A stretch of DNA of 64,000 nt, taken from NCBI RefSeq assembly GCF_002443255.2, contig NW_019211457.1:15734374-15798373 (forward strand), read 5' to 3'. The position numbers and the translations under genes were made by a program. This DNA is from Varroa destructor (Eukaryota > Arthropoda > Arachnida > Mesostigmata > Varroidae). The notes under the pieces are model-generated. The model searched no databases and was not told where the DNA came from. It was given only the letters and a program-made list of their open reading frames with translations. Shown here in pieces: positions 62,571-64,000 of this stretch; the first letter of the stretch is position 1; every line of letters starts with the position of its first letter.

Positions 62571-62604
62571 TGCTGAGATGCATAGAGCCAGTCTAATGAA
62601 CACC
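62552..62604 (-). CDS. Not3: Tentative Not3 exon 1
   Basis: ATGGCCACAAGATGTCTGG, then GTATTG. It codes for MATRCL plus one base of Gly, in strong start context (G at -3, G at +4). Spliced to exon 2 it gives [20 protein letters not shown], close to the insect and vertebrate starts MAATRKLQGEID and MADKRKLQGEID but one residue short. A good polypyrimidine tract and AG precede it (TTTTGCCTTCTACTTCTAG, exon from 62604). Doubts: the donor GTATTG is weak and the usual Gln is missing. The true first exon could lie beyond 64000. Confidence 0.45.
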
Positions 62605-63690
62605 CTAGAAGTAGAAGGCAAAATCTCAACATCTTCCAATAATTTCCCATCATGCCAAACTAGAACATTCCCGCCTATTTGTTGACACTGACAGAGTTTC
62701 AACTACTTTGTAGCCGGCTTTAAAAATGGTTTCTATTGAATATAGTGTTTGTTATCTAAATTTACGCATATAATTATGCTATAGACATGAAGAACATAAG
62801 GGCCAAACAAAACAATATTGGTCTATTTTTTTTAAAAAAGTACAGCGACTAATGCCAGTTGTTTGAAATTCACTGAAAAATCCGTCTTACCGAGTATACT
62901 TAAGTAAAAAAAAACAAATCTTATTTCCAACAGGACAGTACCTACAATCTATTATCGTGACATAAGAACGTATTTTGAAAAGAATCTCACAAATGGATGG
63001 GTCGGACGAAGGGGTGTCACATAATACTTTGCCTTTTACATAGAGTTGATGTCAATGAACCTTCTTGTAGTGATATCTTAAAGACAAGGTCTAACGCTAG
63101 AAAACCGACAACACTAGAAAATTTTAAAACTTGTTGAAGCTTGTCAAGGAATAGCCCACCGTCATCAGCAGTGTATTTAATAGCAATAACTTTGAACATC
63201 TACACTTGGAGGAAAAGGTGTGCATTTTATGTATGCATACATTTTGGGATATTCTATAGTTTCTTCGGAATAAATCTGTTGAAAACTCCCGCTAGAGGTC
63301 AGGCTAGTCAACTACACGGTTAAAATATAACTTTTGCAACATCCTTTTGAATTAAATAGCCTTGGCAGAATTTAGTTGGCATATGACAAACTTCTTGCCC
63401 ACGATCGTATAGCAGTAACAAGTTTGTTCCAAACTGAGTATACTCGGTATTTTGTGCTGGAAGTGGCTGCTCTTCTGAAACAATGATGACAGATGGACGC
63501 AGATTTTTTTTATCCAGCGGTCACTTGGCACAGAATACGCCGTCTTTTTATTACAGTCATATCTTTAGGCTATATCATTCTAACATGATGATATGGCGTC
63601 ACACAGTACTTTGATCCCATAACGGTATTAGGCTCGAACGAACCATAAAGACTAAGTAAACCTATCCCCCACATGAGTGATCTGTAGATC
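62605..63690. other. Upstream of tentative Not3 exon 1
   Basis: AT-rich. If exon 1 is right, this would be a 5' UTR intron. No gene recognised. Confidence 0.4.
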
Positions 63691-64000
63691 TCTAGGTCGC
63701 TATGCAGACTGCCCATCTTGCTGCTTATTATTATTAAGCGCCATCATGGATTACTCTATGTAACACCACCGCAAAACGCCGCCCCTACAGCGCCGAAATA
63801 AGCCCCGCATACATGCCGCCATTTCATTGTTTGGCCGAGCTGGTCTTCCTTTAATGTTACAGTCTTGCTAGATGCGCTTCCTTCCCTTTCTCTCTATCTG
63901 TTCTTTCGGTCTTTTTGTATGATGCTGTCGACGAGCAGAAAATCCATAGAGGCTGCCATACAACATCACATCGTCATGTCGTTGCACCTTAACGCGTCCC
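63691..64000 (-). promoter_or_regulatory. Candidate Not3 promoter / 5' UTR exon
   Basis: A GC- and CpG-richer patch near the window edge with GCCGCCATTT at 63815-63824, which on the minus strand reads AAATGGCGGC, a YY1-like core-promoter motif also hinted at in the Smaug leader. A purine-rich minus-strand stretch (GAGAGAAAGGGAAGG) lies just upstream. Position and strand fit a Not3 start, but no transcript data are available. Confidence 0.3.

Noticed and set aside
63017..63199. DKLQQV motif as an alternative Not3 first exon
   Set aside because: The words recall KLQ, but there is no GT donor in phase 1 after them and the start context does not fit.

Overview
The window is nuclear DNA from a metazoan, most likely an arthropod. 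It holds spliced genes with GT/AG introns, wide AT-rich intergenic space, many microsatellites, a tRNA-derived SINE-like family and glutamine/asparagine-rich coding repeats. I lean weakly towards a chelicerate such as a mite, but nothing here proves it. A 100-N block at 36834-36933 marks a scaffold gap.

Layout. (1) 1-6.3 kb: three copies of a ribonuclease T2-like sequence. One is an intact minus-strand reading frame (2139-3083). Two are decayed relatives: a minus-strand fragment at 1474-1716 and a plus-strand pseudogene at about 5513-6270. (2) 6.3-11.5 kb: no gene recognised, one SINE-like element. (3) 11.5-19.3 kb: a repeat-rich, GC-richer leader followed by a complete single-exon Smaug/SAMD4 gene (17437-19143, plus strand). 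(4) 19.3-53.5 kb: largely gene-poor. It contains SINE-like copies, perfect palindromes, a GC-richer patch with a possible first exon of a myristoylated protein (23816-23867), a GC-box patch at 31.1 kb, the assembly gap, and a long block that is pyrimidine-rich on the plus strand (about 47.7-53.5 kb), possibly the Not3 3' UTR. (5) 53.5-62.6 kb: the minus-strand gene for CNOT3/Not3. I reconstruct it as seven coding exons whose phases all agree (about 1010 residues). Its last intron holds foldback repeats and its second intron holds a decayed coding-like block.

How the genes relate. Smaug binds hairpins in target mRNAs and recruits the CCR4-NOT deadenylase; Not3 is a core CCR4-NOT subunit. Here an mRNA-specific recruiter and a subunit of the complex it recruits lie tail-to-tail about 34 kb apart. 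Both carry expanded homopolymeric low-complexity tracts. The T2 RNase cluster is the other notable element: the intact member has an N-terminal hydrophobic anchor and an altered active site, and its neighbours are decayed.
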